This document shows, in pieces, positions 24,560 through 36,659 of a DNA stretch of 64,000 nt; position 1 is the stretch's first letter, and each line of letters starts with the position of its first letter. Source of the stretch: Ophiobolus disseminans (Eukaryota; Ascomycota; Dothideomycetes; Pleosporales; Phaeosphaeriaceae); contig MU006227.1 of assembly GCA_010093685.1 (NCBI GenBank), positions 684,154 through 748,153 on the forward strand, written 5' to 3'. The notes under the pieces were generated by a model. It saw only the letters and a list, made by a program, of their open reading frames with translations, did not search any database and was not told where the DNA came from. The position numbers and the translations under genes are program-made.

Positions 24560-26884
24560 ATGCTTTTAAGCCATTTCAAAAGGCTATGCGTCCTATCTGC
24601 TACCCTAATCGCAGCTTCCCCGCTGGCCACTGTCGTTTCAACCCCAACATCTCTTCCCATTGCACTTCAACAAGGCGTTCCTTCATGCGCACAGTCATGC
24701 CTACAGGCCTCGCTGGTCGAGAAGTTCCCTGTGGCGTGTACTAGTGAAGAGGGTATTCAATGTCTCTGCTCGCGTTATAGTAATAATGGAGAGTCACTTG
24801 GTGAAGTGGCTGTTCGGTGTGTATACTCAAGCTGCCCAACGGCCGAGAAAGGAGCTGCCGCCGCGTACAATGTGTGCCTTGGACAACGCGATGCTGTTAT
24901 ACCGACAAAGACTGCTCTTACTGTGTTCGCCACGAATGCTCCGCGTACATCGTCGACGTCTTCGTCCTCTTCTTCCAGATCACTCGCTACCCCCACCATT
25001 ACTTCGACGCTCCAGAGTCAAGCTACACCTACTCCATCCGTCATCGTGGACTCGATATCTGATACTCCTTCGGCAACATCGTCACCTTCCTCTAGCTTCA
25101 CCGCAACAGCAGCAGTTGCTGCAGATGAGCCTCGGGGAATGACACCAGCTCAGATTGCCGGGTTATCGGTGGCAGCTGTGGCCGCCTTCGTCATTGCTGT
25201 TGGACTCATGGCCTTGAGTGTATGTTTACGAAGAAGGAGGGAACGCAAGAACGATTTCGACTCTGATGAGAAGGGCTCAAGTCGGAAGTCGAAGAAATAT
25301 TCTCCACGAATCTCGAAGTATGTTGCGGTAGGGAGTGTTCCTGGACCCCCCAAGCAATTTCCTATGGCACCACTTCCGGTTGCTCGTCAAGGAGGCAAGG
25401 CGTTCAACGGTCCTTCGGCTGCACTGTATCCTACTCGTCCCGTTCAACGCAATGGGGTAGGCACATCCAACAACTCTTCGGACACGTCAATATCGCTGAG
25501 TCAAATTGGCGTTGCTATCAGCGCTGAATTGGATGGGAACTCGGCGCCTCCTCGCACGACCACAAATGCTACTTTCCGACCACAACAACCGAAGAATGGC
25601 CCATCTCTCCTCAATGTGCCAAATCGACCATTCAGCACCATGACCCAAGACACGGTTTTCGAGGAGGACGACACAACGGCTCAATGGAGGTCCTCGGTGT
25701 TGCTGCCAACGCCACCTGTTCCTATTCCTCCTATTCGCAGTCTCCAGCCTTCCAAGCGTGCTGCCACGTTCGATACTGCCACCGGCTTTCCGATACCACC
25801 AAAGCAGAACCCAAAGCAAGCAGCACGACGATCGGAGCTCTTCTTGAATATCCCTGTCCGTCACGAAAGACCTCAACCCAAGAGAATCATTGCAGCCCAG
25901 ATGCCTTCCACCGGCTCTTCCCAACCTCCTCCGCCAGCCCAAAGCAATCGCCTCGCACCTCCCATTCGCCTGGACTCTTCCTCCTCTCCTCAAGCCACTC
26001 CTGGCAGCTCCAACCCCGGCGATATCGACGACTACTACTTCTCCTCGCACGAAGACTCCACACCACGCGCCAGCCCCGCTCCCCCCCCGCGTTCCCGCAA
26101 CGCACCCAAAACAACCGTCCAAGTCCGCCCCAAGCGTTCCGGCAGCACCGTTTCCCGTGCCCCCTCCCACGCCTCAACATCCACAAACATCCGCGACTCC
26201 TACTCCTCGCAGACGTCCTTTGAAACCGCCGACCCCAGCGACCCGACTCCCGACGACGAAGACTCAGACAAGCAACTCTCCGCCGACGAAAACCAACTCT
26301 CCCCCGTCGCCGAATCCCCCATCTCAAACCTCCGGTACCCAAAAATCCCCCGCGCATCGAACCAGCTCGTCCCAAGAAGTCCAGTAAATTCTCCCCGCGC
26401 AACAAATAGCCCACGCCACCCACCGCGCCGCACCCAACCTTCCCCGCCATCAACATCGCACCTCCTGTCCAACCGACGCAACGACCTGCCTCCCTTGCTA
26501 CTCGAGTCCCGCATCCCGCTCAAACCCACAAACGCAAAGGACATCGCGCCCGTCCCCACGCTAAAAGACCCATTTACATCCCCACCCCGCCGCACACACG
26601 CGCGCAGCAACAGCTCCGAGTCCTGGAGCATCGCGACACCGCGCTCGCGCCCCGACCGCAAGAGCCGCACGCAGAGCGTCGCGAGCCCGGATCTGTATTC
26701 GACGATTGCGCCGCTGCGTGTACGTCGCCGGGCGGACGAGATGCGTGAGATTAATGTCGGGAGGGATGTTCAGCACAATGAAGTTGACGAACAGGGATTG
26801 AAGAGTCCGGTTTGGGTGCCGAGGTTGACGCCGACGCGGAAGGGGGAGGATTTGTTTATTAGTGTTGGGTGGGGTGGGAGGTAG
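24560..26884 (+). CDS. CFEM-domain membrane protein with long cytoplasmic tail
   Basis: Predicted cell-surface protein of 774 residues in one exon. The start is the ATG at 24560, which opens a signal peptide (MLLSHFKRLCVLSATLIAAS). The CFEM domain follows with all eight cysteines at 43, 47, 60, 68, 70, 87, 92 and 106. Next comes a Ser/Thr-rich stalk, a single membrane segment at about 200-222 (GLSVAAVAAFVIAVGLMALS) and the stop-transfer run RRRRERK. The remaining 550 residues are Pro/Ser/Arg-rich, predicted cytoplasmic and disordered, with many SP/TP sites. CFEM proteins bind haem or act as surface receptors or effectors; a single-pass form with such a long tail suggests signalling rather than a GPI-anchored wall protein. 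The function is inferred from the domain layout only. Confidence 0.85.
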   Translation: MLLSHFKRLCVLSATLIAASPLATVVSTPTSLPIALQQGVPSCAQSCLQASLVEKFPVACTSEEGIQCLCSRYSNNGESLGEVAVRCVYSSCPTAEKGAAAAYNVCLGQRDAVIPTKTALTVFATNAPRTSSTSSSSSSRSLATPTITSTLQSQATPTPSVIVDSISDTPSATSSPSSSFTATAAVAADEPRGMTPAQIAGLSVAAVAAFVIAVGLMALSVCLRRRRERKNDFDSDEKGSSRKSKKYSPRISKYVAVGSVPGPPKQFPMAPLPVARQGGKAFNGPSAALYPTRPVQRNGVGTSNNSSDTSISLSQIGVAISAELDGNSAPPRTTTNATFRPQQPKNGPSLLNVPNRPFSTMTQDTVFEEDDTTAQWRSSVLLPTPPVPIPPIRSLQPSKRAATFDTATGFPIPPKQNPKQAARRSELFLNIPVRHERPQPKRIIAAQMPSTGSSQPPPPAQSNRLAPPIRLDSSSSPQATPGSSNPGDIDDYYFSSHEDSTPRASPAPPPRSRNAPKTTVQVRPKRSGSTVSRAPSHASTSTNIRDSYSSQTSFETADPSDPTPDDEDSDKQLSADENQLSPVAESPISNLRYPKIPRASNQLVPRSPVNSPRATNSPRHPPRRTQPSPPSTSHLLSNRRNDLPPLLLESRIPLKPTNAKDIAPVPTLKDPFTSPPRRTHARSNSSESWSIATPRSRPDRKSRTQSVASPDLYSTIAPLRVRRRADEMREINVGRDVQHNEVDEQGLKSPVWVPRLTPTRKGEDLFISVGWGGR

Positions 26885-28093
26885 AGGAAGATGAGAGGGT
26901 GATGGTTTTCGATTCTTGGTATATGTCTTTTTGATTTGGGTGGCTTTGGTGGGTGTTGTTGTATAGATCGTTGCCTTCGGGCGCCTTTTTTTTGTTTGTT
27001 TGGATGCTTGGACATATTTGCACGACTTGACATGACTTGTCGATTTTCCTTCTCTGTTAGATTGTATAGTACGAGATACCCATAGCGCTCATTTGTTCGA
27101 ATATCGAAATTGAACTACTCAGACTTTCCAAGACGAGTTATTCCATCTGGTTGAATGGTACTTAAGGTTCTTCGCAGTTTGCGTTGTTGAAATTGTTGTA
27201 TATATCGAAGGATGTCCGATTACATGCTGATCAAGATAAGCATTCTGTGCGTGTTCCTTTCACAATATTTAGATGTTATGTTTTTGAAGATCTTTCAGCG
27301 CACGTCTCAAAATTGCTCTTTACAATTTCAGTTGCCAGTAGACGAAGAATGAACTCCGCTCGCAGCTCCTACGTCGGCCTTGGCATGGTAGAAATGTGTT
27401 GAGTTGTAGAGCAGCCTAAGACTAGCTTTTCTACCAACGGCGTGAATTTACCCAATTGCCCTGACAACTAATCCCACGCTTCGCCAGACTACGCTATCCC
27501 CTCGGAGAATAGGATAAATCCACGGCTCTACTCAGGAACGGAGTTTGGGGGTCGTGGACTTGAGCCTCAATCGCATCTCCGTGTCGGCCGCGGCGCCGAT
27601 CATGGTGCGCGATAGGCGCCCGGAAGAATTGTATCGTGTAGAATTTTTGCTGAGCACGAGGCAGACGGTGTCGCAGACTGATGCTATGACGCGCAGTCAG
27701 AGGTAACGGGCGAAGTTTACCGTAGTCAACGTCGGCTTTGGCTTTTCGGCCGATTTGGGAAGCAGGAGGGTCCAGAGTGAGAGGTTTGTAATGAGCAGTC
27801 AGTCACGATGCTCGCGTTTGGAGGAGATAGGCCTGTGTCAGCGCCTCGAAGTGCTTATTCATAGACGCGGAGGAAACCTGCAGGAGCAGATATGCCTGAT
27901 ACAAGTGCAGCGACTGGTTGACGTATAAATTGTCGGGCTTTGTTGTGGCGAGATGAACCCCACCAACTGGCGGGCCATCCATGTCATGTTAGGGAAGCGC
28001 AACCCACCCTCTACATAACCGTCTTCCAGCCCAGCAAGCCTGCGCTTTCTTCCCTCACTCTCCCTCTTTTTCCACCCGACAGATCTGCCCATC
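26885..28093. other. Intergenic region before the transketolase gene
   Basis: 1.2 kb holding the 3' UTR of the CFEM gene and the transketolase promoter. No supported gene. Confidence 0.45.
27924..27930 (+). promoter_or_regulatory. TATA-like element of the transketolase gene
   Basis: TATAAAT lies 164 bases before the start codon. A pyrimidine-rich stretch at about 28047-28082 precedes the start, a common feature of strongly expressed fungal genes. Confidence 0.4.
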
Positions 28094-30703
28094 ATGCCGT
28101 ACGGAAAGGTCGACGAGCTCGCCATCAACACCATCCGCACCCTTGCGGTACGTTCTATCCCCATTACTGCCCCACCATGCTCATCAATAGCTACCCCGCT
28201 ATCGCAATCTTTTTCTCAACACTGCGCCGCCGACGTATTGCGTCGTGGAACTAGGGTCAATTGCTGATTTCTGAGGTTTACAGGTCGATGCCACATTCCA
28301 GGCCAACTCGGGCCATCCGGGCGCCCCTATGGGCATGGCCCCGGTGGCTCACGTTGTCTGGAACAAATTCATGACCTTCAACCCCAAGAACCCAGATTGG
28401 GTGAATCGCGACCGATTTGTTCTCTCGTACGTATTCAGCAACTTTCATACAATCTAGCGCCAATAGATGCGTCAATGGCGACCGAGAGCAGAGTGCAAGC
28501 TGCGACAATCATGCGAACTCGACACCTTTTTCCGCGGATGATACGGAGCTGTACATTTGCTTTTTGCCATTCCACTGGGATCCCAAATTCATCTTTATGA
28601 TTTTGGTGGCTTTTAGTAGCGTTTCCGGTCACTCCGGCGGCTTTTCCAGACGCGATTGAAACAGACATACTGACTAGAAGGAAAGCAACGGTCACGGATG
28701 CATGCTTCAATATGCTCTGATCCATCTTTTCGGATACAAGGTCACCATCGACGACCTGAAGGCGTTCCGTGTACGTACCGGTCCGAGCAGCTTGGCTATC
28801 TATGGGCACCCACTGATGATGTCAACAGCAAGTCGACAGCATTACACCCGGCCACCCTGAGGCACATGACACCCCCGGTATCGAGGTCACTACTGGCCCT
28901 CTTGGTCAGGGTTTCGCCAATGCCGTCGGTCTCGCCATGGCCCAGGCACACACCGCCGCCGTCTTCAACAAGCCCGGATTCGACCTCATCAACAACCACA
29001 CTTTCATGTTCTTCGGTGATGGCTGCGCTATGGAGGGTATTGCCAGCGAGGCTGCTTCGATGGCTGGACATTTGAAGCTCGGCAACCTCATTGCCATCTA
29101 CGACGACAACCACATCTCTATTGGTTAGTTGGCCGCTCATTGATGAGGATTTGAGAGCTAATCTGTTGCAGACGGTGACACCAAGTGCGCGTTCACCGAA
29201 GACGTTCTCAAGCGATTCGAGGCTTACGGCTGGCACACTCTGCACGTCAAGGACGGAGACTCTGACCTTGAGGGCATCGAGGCCGCGATCGCTGAGGCCA
29301 AGAAGGTCACCGACAAGCCCTCCGTCATCAAGCTCACCACCACCATCGGTTTCGGCTCCAAGCTCCAGGGCACTGGAGGCGTTCACGGAAACCCTCTCAA
29401 GGAGGAGGACATGAAGCAGGTCAAGGAGAAGTTCGGCTTCGACCCCGAGAAGATGTTCGTCGTCCCCCAGGAGGTCTACGACATGTACCACAAGCACGCC
29501 GCCGAGGGTGCCGCTGCCGAGGAGGAGTGGAACAAACTGTTCTCCAAGTATGGAGAGGAGCACAAGGACCTTCACAAGGACCTCGCGCGACGACTGACGC
29601 GCGATCTCCCTGAGGGCTGGCAAAAGTCGCTGCCCACCTACAAGCCCACTGATGCCGCTATTGCATCAAGAAAGCTCTCCGAGAGCGTTCTTGAGGCTAT
29701 CCACGATGTCATTCCCGAGCTCATGTCTGGTTCAGCCGATCTGACTGGATCGAACAACACCCGGTGGAAGAAGGCTGTCGACTTCCAGCCTCCAGATCTT
29801 GGTATCGGAGAGTGGTCTGGCCGTTATGTCAGGTATGGGGTGCGCGAGCACGCTATGGCCGCCGTGATGAACGGATTGTGTGCCTATGGTACCATCATCC
29901 CCGCCGGTGGTACTTTCCTCAACTTCGTCTCATATGCTGCCGGCGCCGTCCGTCTGTCATCGCTCTCGCACCAGCGCGTCATCTACGTTGCAACCCACGA
30001 CTCGATCGGTCTTGGAGAGGACGGCCCGACCCATCAGCCCATCGAAACTCTTGCCCATTTCCGTGCCCTGCCTAACATGATGGTCTGGCGCCCGGCTGAT
30101 GGAAACGAGTGCTCTGCTGCGTACTACATGGCGCTTACCTCCAAGGGTACGCCATCCATCCTCGCTCTTACCCGTCAAAACCTTCCCCAGCTCGAGGGCT
30201 CAACGCTCGAGACTGGTATCAAGGGTGGATACACTGTTCTTGAGAACGAAGGTGCTCAAATTACCCTTGTTGCGACTGGATCTGAGGTCTCCCTCTGCCT
30301 CGACGCCGTCAAGACCCTCAAGGAGCAGGGCATTGTCGCCCGTGTTGTCTCCATGCCATGCACTGAGGTCTTTGACGCACAGCCCAAGGAGTACCAGCTC
30401 AAGACTATCCCCGGTGGTATTCCCACTCTGTCCGTCGAGGTCATGTCCACACTCGGCTGGGAGAAGTACTCGCATGAGCAGTTTGGTCTCAACCGATTTG
30501 GTGCTTCCGGCCCATATAAGGAGGTCTACAAAGTAAGCACGATCTGAAAGTTGTGCAAAATGAGTGCATACTAATGAAAATTGCAGAAATTCGAGTTCAC
30601 CCCAGAAGGTATTGCGAAGCGCGCGAAGCTCACCATCGACTTTTACAAGGATGTTAAGCCTCTCCGCTCTCCTCTCGACCGTGCGTTCCAGCAACTTATC
30701 TAA
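28094..30703 (+). CDS. TKL1: Transketolase
   Basis: Thiamine-diphosphate enzyme of the non-oxidative pentose phosphate pathway; it moves two-carbon units between sugar phosphates in the cytosol. Six exons, 28094-28147, 28284-28426, 28686-28770, 28829-29123, 29172-30532 and 30587-30703, give 684 residues, the normal length. The N-terminal block contains FQANSGHPGAPMGMAP and SNGHGCMLQYAL. The cofactor motif GDGCAMEG is at 157-164 and extends to YDDNHIS. The pyrimidine-binding and C-terminal domains follow in order (GVREHAMAAVMNGL, HDSIGLGEDGPTHQP). At intron 2 the AG at 28680 would break the frame and the AG at 28685 keeps it. Codon use is strongly biased, as in abundant proteins. Identification is secure. 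Confidence 0.97.
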
Positions 30704-31743
30704 GCATTTGTTCTCTTTGAAGAGCGCGAGTTGCACATCGTGGATTGAAAGCCGATGCTTCATGTAGACATCACAAAGAAAAGTGACGACCTGAATGAAT
30801 AGAATATGATTCCCACTACTATGATGCATGGCTTCACAGTTTGAACGTTGCAGTGAGTACTTCATGATCGGCTAACTTTGAGCCTTGCATCCTCGCATTG
30901 CGGTTCGGTTCTGTCGATCACTATCTAGATGAGGAAAGTACGCTTGCTGGTGACCTACCACACTATTCCACTTCGAGATCTTTCCGAGGCTATTGAGGAC
31001 GACCATCCGTGCATACCGAAATGATCACTGCTATTTCTCACCGTAGCTTTGATGTTCTCGATGTCTCACTAGCATGATATTTGCGCGCTTGGAGATCCGC
31101 AGTCTGCTTTTCCGCATGCAGCATCAGACGAAGTACGCCCAGGCTTACCCTTGTGTTACCTTCCATTCAGCGACACCACCTGGGGTCTGCAACCAAGCGC
31201 GTGCCACCACGTACCGGCCACGTTCCTTGCCTAGAAAACATGGCAAACCCTATTTGCATTACACCTGCATCGGACTACCTTGCTTGACAGCCTCGCCGAC
31301 TGTACAGGTGACATCCAGCGAACGGTAGGGTGCCGGACGTCATCCCACCTTAGGCAGTCGCTAGTATGATCGAAACAGCGGAGCGGTTTTATACTGGTCA
31401 TCGATGGACAAGCCTCGGTATCTCCTAGTACTAGCTTACCACTCCTAGAATCTTTGCTGTCAGATTCGACCGACCCTCAAGTATCCATCGGGATATTCCT
31501 TGAGGGTGGTCAGATTTGGTAGGGCTCGCACACTTCACACGTCAAGAATGATGGTTAGTGTGCCATCAATCAAGCTACTGTGCCCTTTCTAGTCAAGATG
31601 TATCTCGTCCGGTGTGTCAGACTCCCAGCGAGGAGTAGTATAAGGTCGATTGAGCATGCACATCTAGTCGAATGAGTAGCATCAAACATACCATTTCCTT
31701 CCCTTTCTTTCAACCGATCTCCCTTCGGCATCACACACCCACC
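30704..31743. other. Intergenic region between transketolase and the CE5 esterase
   Basis: About 1 kb, with transketolase 3' UTR at the left and the esterase promoter at the right. The overlapping short open frames at 31074-31328 look spurious. Nothing else seen. Confidence 0.4.
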
Positions 31744-32483
31744 ATGCACACCCCAACCCTCCTCTCCTTCATCCCCCTCCTCACCCTCTCCATCAGCGCT
31801 CCTCTCGGACCCCTCAAACGTGCCGTATCCGCCATATGCCCCTCCTACACTATTATCAACACGCGCGGCACCGGCGAGCCCCAAGGCCCCTCCTCCGGCT
31901 TCCGCACTATGAACACAAATAGCCTTTCCTCCCTGACCGGCGGGAAGATCTACAACACCGTCTACCCCGCCGGCTTCGACCAGAACTCGCAAGCCGGGAC
32001 CGCGGATATTGTTCGAAAGGTCACGACCACGTTGCAGACTTCGCCTCAAGAGTGTTTTATTCTGGAGGGCTACTCCCAGGGCGCACAAGCAACCGTGAAT
32101 GCAATGTCGCAGCTCACCGGCGCAAATTTCGACGCCGTGAAGGGCGTCTTTTTGATTGGGAATCCGGCGCATAAAGCTGGTTTGGCGTGTAATGTGGATA
32201 ACAACGGCGGGACTACGACGAAGAATGTGAACGGCCTTTCCGCGGGGAATGGTGGGGGCGTGCCGAGTAATTGGATTGCGAAGACGCTGGATGTGTGTAT
32301 TTTTGTAAGTTTTGTGTGCGCGGTGTTTGGGTTGATGGTGCTGATGATTGTGTACAGGCTGATGGCGTGTGTGATACTACGCATGGGCTGGGGATTAATG
32401 CACAGCATTTGCAGTATCCTAATGATGCAGCTACGCAGCGGCTTGGGACGGGTTATGTTGTTAAGCAGTTGGGTGGGTCTTAG
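31744..32483 (+). CDS. Secreted cutinase-family esterase (carbohydrate esterase family 5)
   Basis: Secreted alpha/beta-hydrolase acting on cutin-like polyester or acetylated xylan. The exons 31744-32304 and 32358-32483 give 228 residues. The ATG at 31744 is chosen because it begins a signal peptide (MHTPTLLSFIPLLTLSIS); an in-frame ATG 24 codons upstream would bury it. The CE5 hallmark NTRGTGEPQGPSSGF is near 39-53. The nucleophile Ser111 is in GYSQG. Asp189 and His204 (ADGVC and QHLQYP) fit the catalytic positions of cutinases. Cysteines are placed for the usual disulfides. The RGTGEPQGPS form is more typical of acetylxylan-esterase-like CE5 members than of classical cutinase, so the substrate is open. 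It may help attack plant material. Confidence 0.9.
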
Positions 32484-33061
32484 ATGGGTCGATGTGCGCT
32501 TGAGATTTGGATGGACGGCGGCGATGTGGTAGGCTTCACAGTCTGATCTTGTACTGGCAGTTTGCGTTAGCATTCTGGTTTACACTGTCAGTTCGTGGTG
32601 GCAGCCTGTGGTACATTGGTAGTCTCTGGTGGCAGTCTATATTACACTGTCAGTCTGTAGCTAGGGTATTCTTGCTTCCTGAACTCGGTGTCGCTTTCGC
32701 TAGAGACTGCTCCGCAATGCTTGCCCACGTTCATAAGGCCTCAGAAAAAGCTCTGGACAAAGAAGATTATATTACGAAAATGCTCAGGTGTAGCGGTGGT
32801 TGCGGAGCTCGTCTGAAAGAAGCAGGAAGCTCGAGTTACCACATTGAGTAGCCAGGCCAGTTGGTTGAGTCAGCACCAACAAGCGCGCCAAGGCGCTAAC
32901 GAGCTGCATCCTCAGCCTTGGTGGCAGTGCCATCCAATATTTCTTGCATTCGAACTTCAATGTTTAACACGTACCATGTTGCGCCCAACTTACACAAGGC
33001 ACCTACTGCGACAGATACTCCAAATTAATCAAGGTCCGCGCGCCATCTGATCGAGTCACCC
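32484..33061. other. Intergenic region before the HET-NACHT-WD40 gene
   Basis: About 0.6 kb, containing a short tandem repeat (separate entry) and otherwise nothing I can support. Confidence 0.4.
32581..32657. repeat. 31-base imperfect tandem repeat, about 2.5 copies
   Basis: Copies at 32581-32611 and 32612-32642 share TAC-A-(C/T)TG-(T/G)-(C/T)AGT followed by GTGGCAG, and a partial third copy starts at 32643. It lies about 100 bases after the esterase stop, in its 3' flank. Confidence 0.6.
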
Positions 33062-36000
33062 ATGCGGCTCTTGCAGATCAAAGATGACAGCTTCAGCCTC
33101 GTCGAGCGGATAGGCAACGACATTCCGCCATATGCGATTCTGTCGCATACTTGGGGCAAGGATGAAGACGAGGTGTTGTACCAGGACATATTAGATGGCA
33201 TTGGCCATACAAAGCCCGCGTGGCACAAGATCTTGTTCTGTAGTAAGCAGGCGGCAGGGGAAAAGATAGAGTACTTTTGGGTTGATACTTGTTGTATTAA
33301 CAAACTCAGCAGTGCAGAACTTACAGAGGCCATCAACTCCATGTTTCGCTGGTATCAGTGTGCGAAGAAGTGTTACGTTTATTTGGCGGATGTGTCAGTC
33401 AAAAGCTCTACCGCATGGCAGAGTGCCTTCGAGGAGAGCCGTTGGTTCACTCGTGGCTGGTAAGTTTTCTTAGCGGATACGAACTTTGGAAGCACCAAGC
33501 TCACGCCTGATTCGATATAGGACTCTCCAAGAACTTGTTGCTCCTCAAATAGTAGAATTCTTCTCCGCAGAAGGGACGCGACTTGGAGACAAAGACTCGC
33601 TCGAGAAGATCATCCAGGCTATGACCGGCATCGATGCTCACGCCCTTCAAGGATATCCCTTGACGCACTTCAGTGTGAAGACGAGATTATCCTGGGCAAC
33701 GGGGCGTCAAACAAAGCGAGAAGAGGATGCCGCATATGCTCTCCTAGGCATTTTCAATGTCTACATGCCAATGATCTACGGCGAAGGATTCCAAAATGCT
33801 CGAAACCGCCTTCTCAAAGAAATTGGAGCTAGCCTTTCAATCACGCTACCCTCCGCCGAAGGAGCATCATTCGATTCATACACACAGGAGCGATACGCGT
33901 GTTGTCTTCCAGGCACACGAAGTTCATTGTTACATCATTTGGTCGGCTGGGCAAAAGATGAGAACAGTAAACCTATCTTTTGGTTGAATGGTATGGCTGG
34001 AACGGGGAAGTCTACCGTTGCTCGGACCATCGCTCATCATTTTGCCAGCCAGCATCAGCTGGGTGCTAGCTTTTTCTTCAAGCAAGGCGAAGGAGAGCTC
34101 GGTAGTGCTAGACGCCTCTTCACCTCCATTGCCATGGGGCTGATGGCCCGTGTGCCCGAGATGAAGCTGGGTGTCAAAGACGTTCTCGATGAGGACCCCA
34201 CCGTTATTGACAAATCTTTGAAGGTTCAGTTTGAGAAGCTTGTTCTCCAACCACTGTCTCAAGTATTACATCAACCGCGATTAGAGCTGGTCATTGTTCT
34301 AGATGCGTTGGATGAGTGCGACGAAGACAACAACATACGCGAGATCCTGCGCCTCCTCTCACACATCAAGAGTCTCAAATCGGTAACTCTACGAGTATTT
34401 GTAACCAGCCGTCCAGAACTTCATGTCCGCCTTGGCTTCAAGGAACTTCGACATGGCGAATACGAGAACATCATCTTGCACGAAATTGCCACCGATATTG
34501 TCAAGAACGATATATTGCTCTTCTTGCAGCACGAACTCGGGAACATCCGGCGCCAGCGGTCCTTACCGTCAGACTGGCCAAACATGGAACAAATGATGGC
34601 TCTTGCTGACCTGGCCACACCTTTATTCATCTTCGCCGCCACATTATGCCGCTACATTGGCGATCAGAAACACAATCCCAGGACACGCTTAGAGACAATG
34701 CTTACCTATCGAAACAAGGCGACATCTAAACTGGATGCGACCTATCTACCAATACTACATTTACTATTCGAAGAGGAAGACAAGGATGACAAAGAGCAAT
34801 GGAGCGCCGAGTTCCGGACAATAGTGGGAAGCATCGTCATTCTCTTGAATCCGCTCTCGGTGTCTTCGCTTGCGAAACTCCTTGGCGTGTCCAAATTTGA
34901 CATTGGGTGCCGACTAGACTCCCTACACTCCGTTCTTAGTGTCTCAGAAAGCGAATTTGTCCCCATTAGACTCCTCCACCTGTCCTTTCGAGACTTTCTA
35001 CTTGATCCGCGGAAGAAAGGGAAAAGTCCGCTCTGGGTGGACGAAAAAGAGACACATAAGAATCTCGCGTCTCGCTGTCTTGAAGTTATGTCTGGCCCAG
35101 GTGGATTGCGACGGAATATCTGCAAACTCTATGGACCTACAAGTCTACGTCCAGACCTTCTGGGTACGGGTCAAGAGCTTGAGCGACACGTTCCACTCCA
35201 CTTGCAGTATGCTTGCCGTTATTGGACGACGCATGTTGTTCAAAGCCGATGCACATTGCAAGACGGCTATTCTGTGCATACGTTTCTTAGAAGGCATCTT
35301 CTCCACTGGCTAGAAGTAATGAGTATCCTAGGCGAGATACAGCATGCGGTGTATTTACTGAAGAATCTCCAGGCACTGCCACAGGTGCGTTCTGTTTCAT
35401 CACGTGAGGTCATGATACTTGCTTACGTATAGAATAGTCGAACGAATCGGTGTCTTCAAGATATCTTATTGAAGCAGTGCGCTTCGTGGAGAAGTTCTGG
35501 AAGGTCGCCGAAAGTACACCACTTCAGCTGTACTGTCTGCCGATCTTCCTCACACCCAACGAAAGTTTGATAAGTCGAGCGTTTGCTCACCGTGATCCTG
35601 TCTGGGTAAAAAGAATTTCCAAGTTGTTTGGCGACCAAGAGTTTTGTGCCCCATCAGCGCACAAGCATTCGGCTCTTACCCGTGTTCTAGCCTTCTCGTC
35701 CGATGGTCGTTCGATCGCTTCCGGATCAAATGACACCAGAATCCACTTGTGGGACACGACTACTGGATTATGTCGCAAAGTCCTTAAGGGTCATTCTAAA
35801 TATGTCAACGCCGTGATATGGCTACCGAAAGATCTTGCTATAGCCTCTGCCTCCAAAGATCATACGGTTCGACTTTGGGATGCAGTGACTGGGTCCTGTT
35901 CTGCCACTCTGCACGGACACACAAGATCAGTCCATACACTAGCCTTTTCCCAAACCGCAAACCTTCTAGCATCTGCATCCAAGGATCTGACCATTCGATT

Positions 36001-36595
36001 GTGGGACCTGACAACTGGTTGCTGTCGTTTTACACTGGAGGTCCTCTTCCCTAGAGTGACTTCGGTCACCTTTTCTGATGACGGCCTGCAAGTAGCAACT
36101 ACCTCTACAGATAAAAGGGTGCGAGTATGGAGCACATCCACGGGTGGTTGTCAGACTCTCGAACTTGGCCATTCTGGGTGGATCACTACTACCACCTTCT
36201 CGCAAGACAAAGCAAGCGAATCACCCTCATCGTATGATGGCCTAGGCCGCCTGTTCTTGTATAATGCTATCATAACTGGGGCATGTTGCGATCCTGGCGC
36301 TTTTGGCCTTAATGATCATGCCACGATACATGGAAGGCGAGATTTGTTCACATATGACAGTCATTTCGGTATTCCCTACAACCCGAAGAGCAGAAAGCTA
36401 TGCCTATCTGCGACTGAGAGCTGGATCTTACACAATAGCATTCCTTGTCTTCGTCTGCCTGCTGCGTATGCGCCCAGCAGTGTTGCTGTCCATGGCGATA
36501 TGATCTGCTTGGGTCACGATTCAGGAGAGATAACTTTGCTCAAGTTCTTCCCTGAGAACATGCAGTGGCTTTGGGACGGACCATTCCCGACGTAG
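33062..36595 (+). CDS. HET-NACHT-WD40 NOD-like protein (HET-E/HET-D class)
   Basis: Fungal NLR of the type that governs vegetative (heterokaryon) incompatibility and programmed cell death. The exons 33062-33459, 33521-35384 and 35438-36595 give 1139 residues. The N-terminal HET domain has YAILSHTWG, WVDTCCINK and RGWTLQELVAP. The NACHT domain has a Walker A NGMAGTGKST at about 289-298 and a Walker B LVIVLDALDECD at about 389-400. From residue 829 there are four clear WD40 repeats (for example IASGSNDTRIHLWD and IASASKDHTVRLWD) and a weaker fifth; the last 150 residues are degenerate. This is fewer than the seven or more near-identical repeats of classical HET-E, so repeat-driven diversification is not evident. 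At intron 2 the first AG (35432) would give a stop and the AG at 35437 keeps the frame. It looks intact. Confidence 0.92.
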
Positions 36596-36659
36596 AACAG
36601 AAAGCAGGATTGGAGGTATGAGGTCGCAGGACTTTATCAACAAATTGCACCGACTCGCG

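Noticed and set aside
31570..32172. 200-codon minus-strand frame over the CE5 esterase
   Set aside because: Antisense to a clear secreted esterase; Gly/Glu-rich without motifs.
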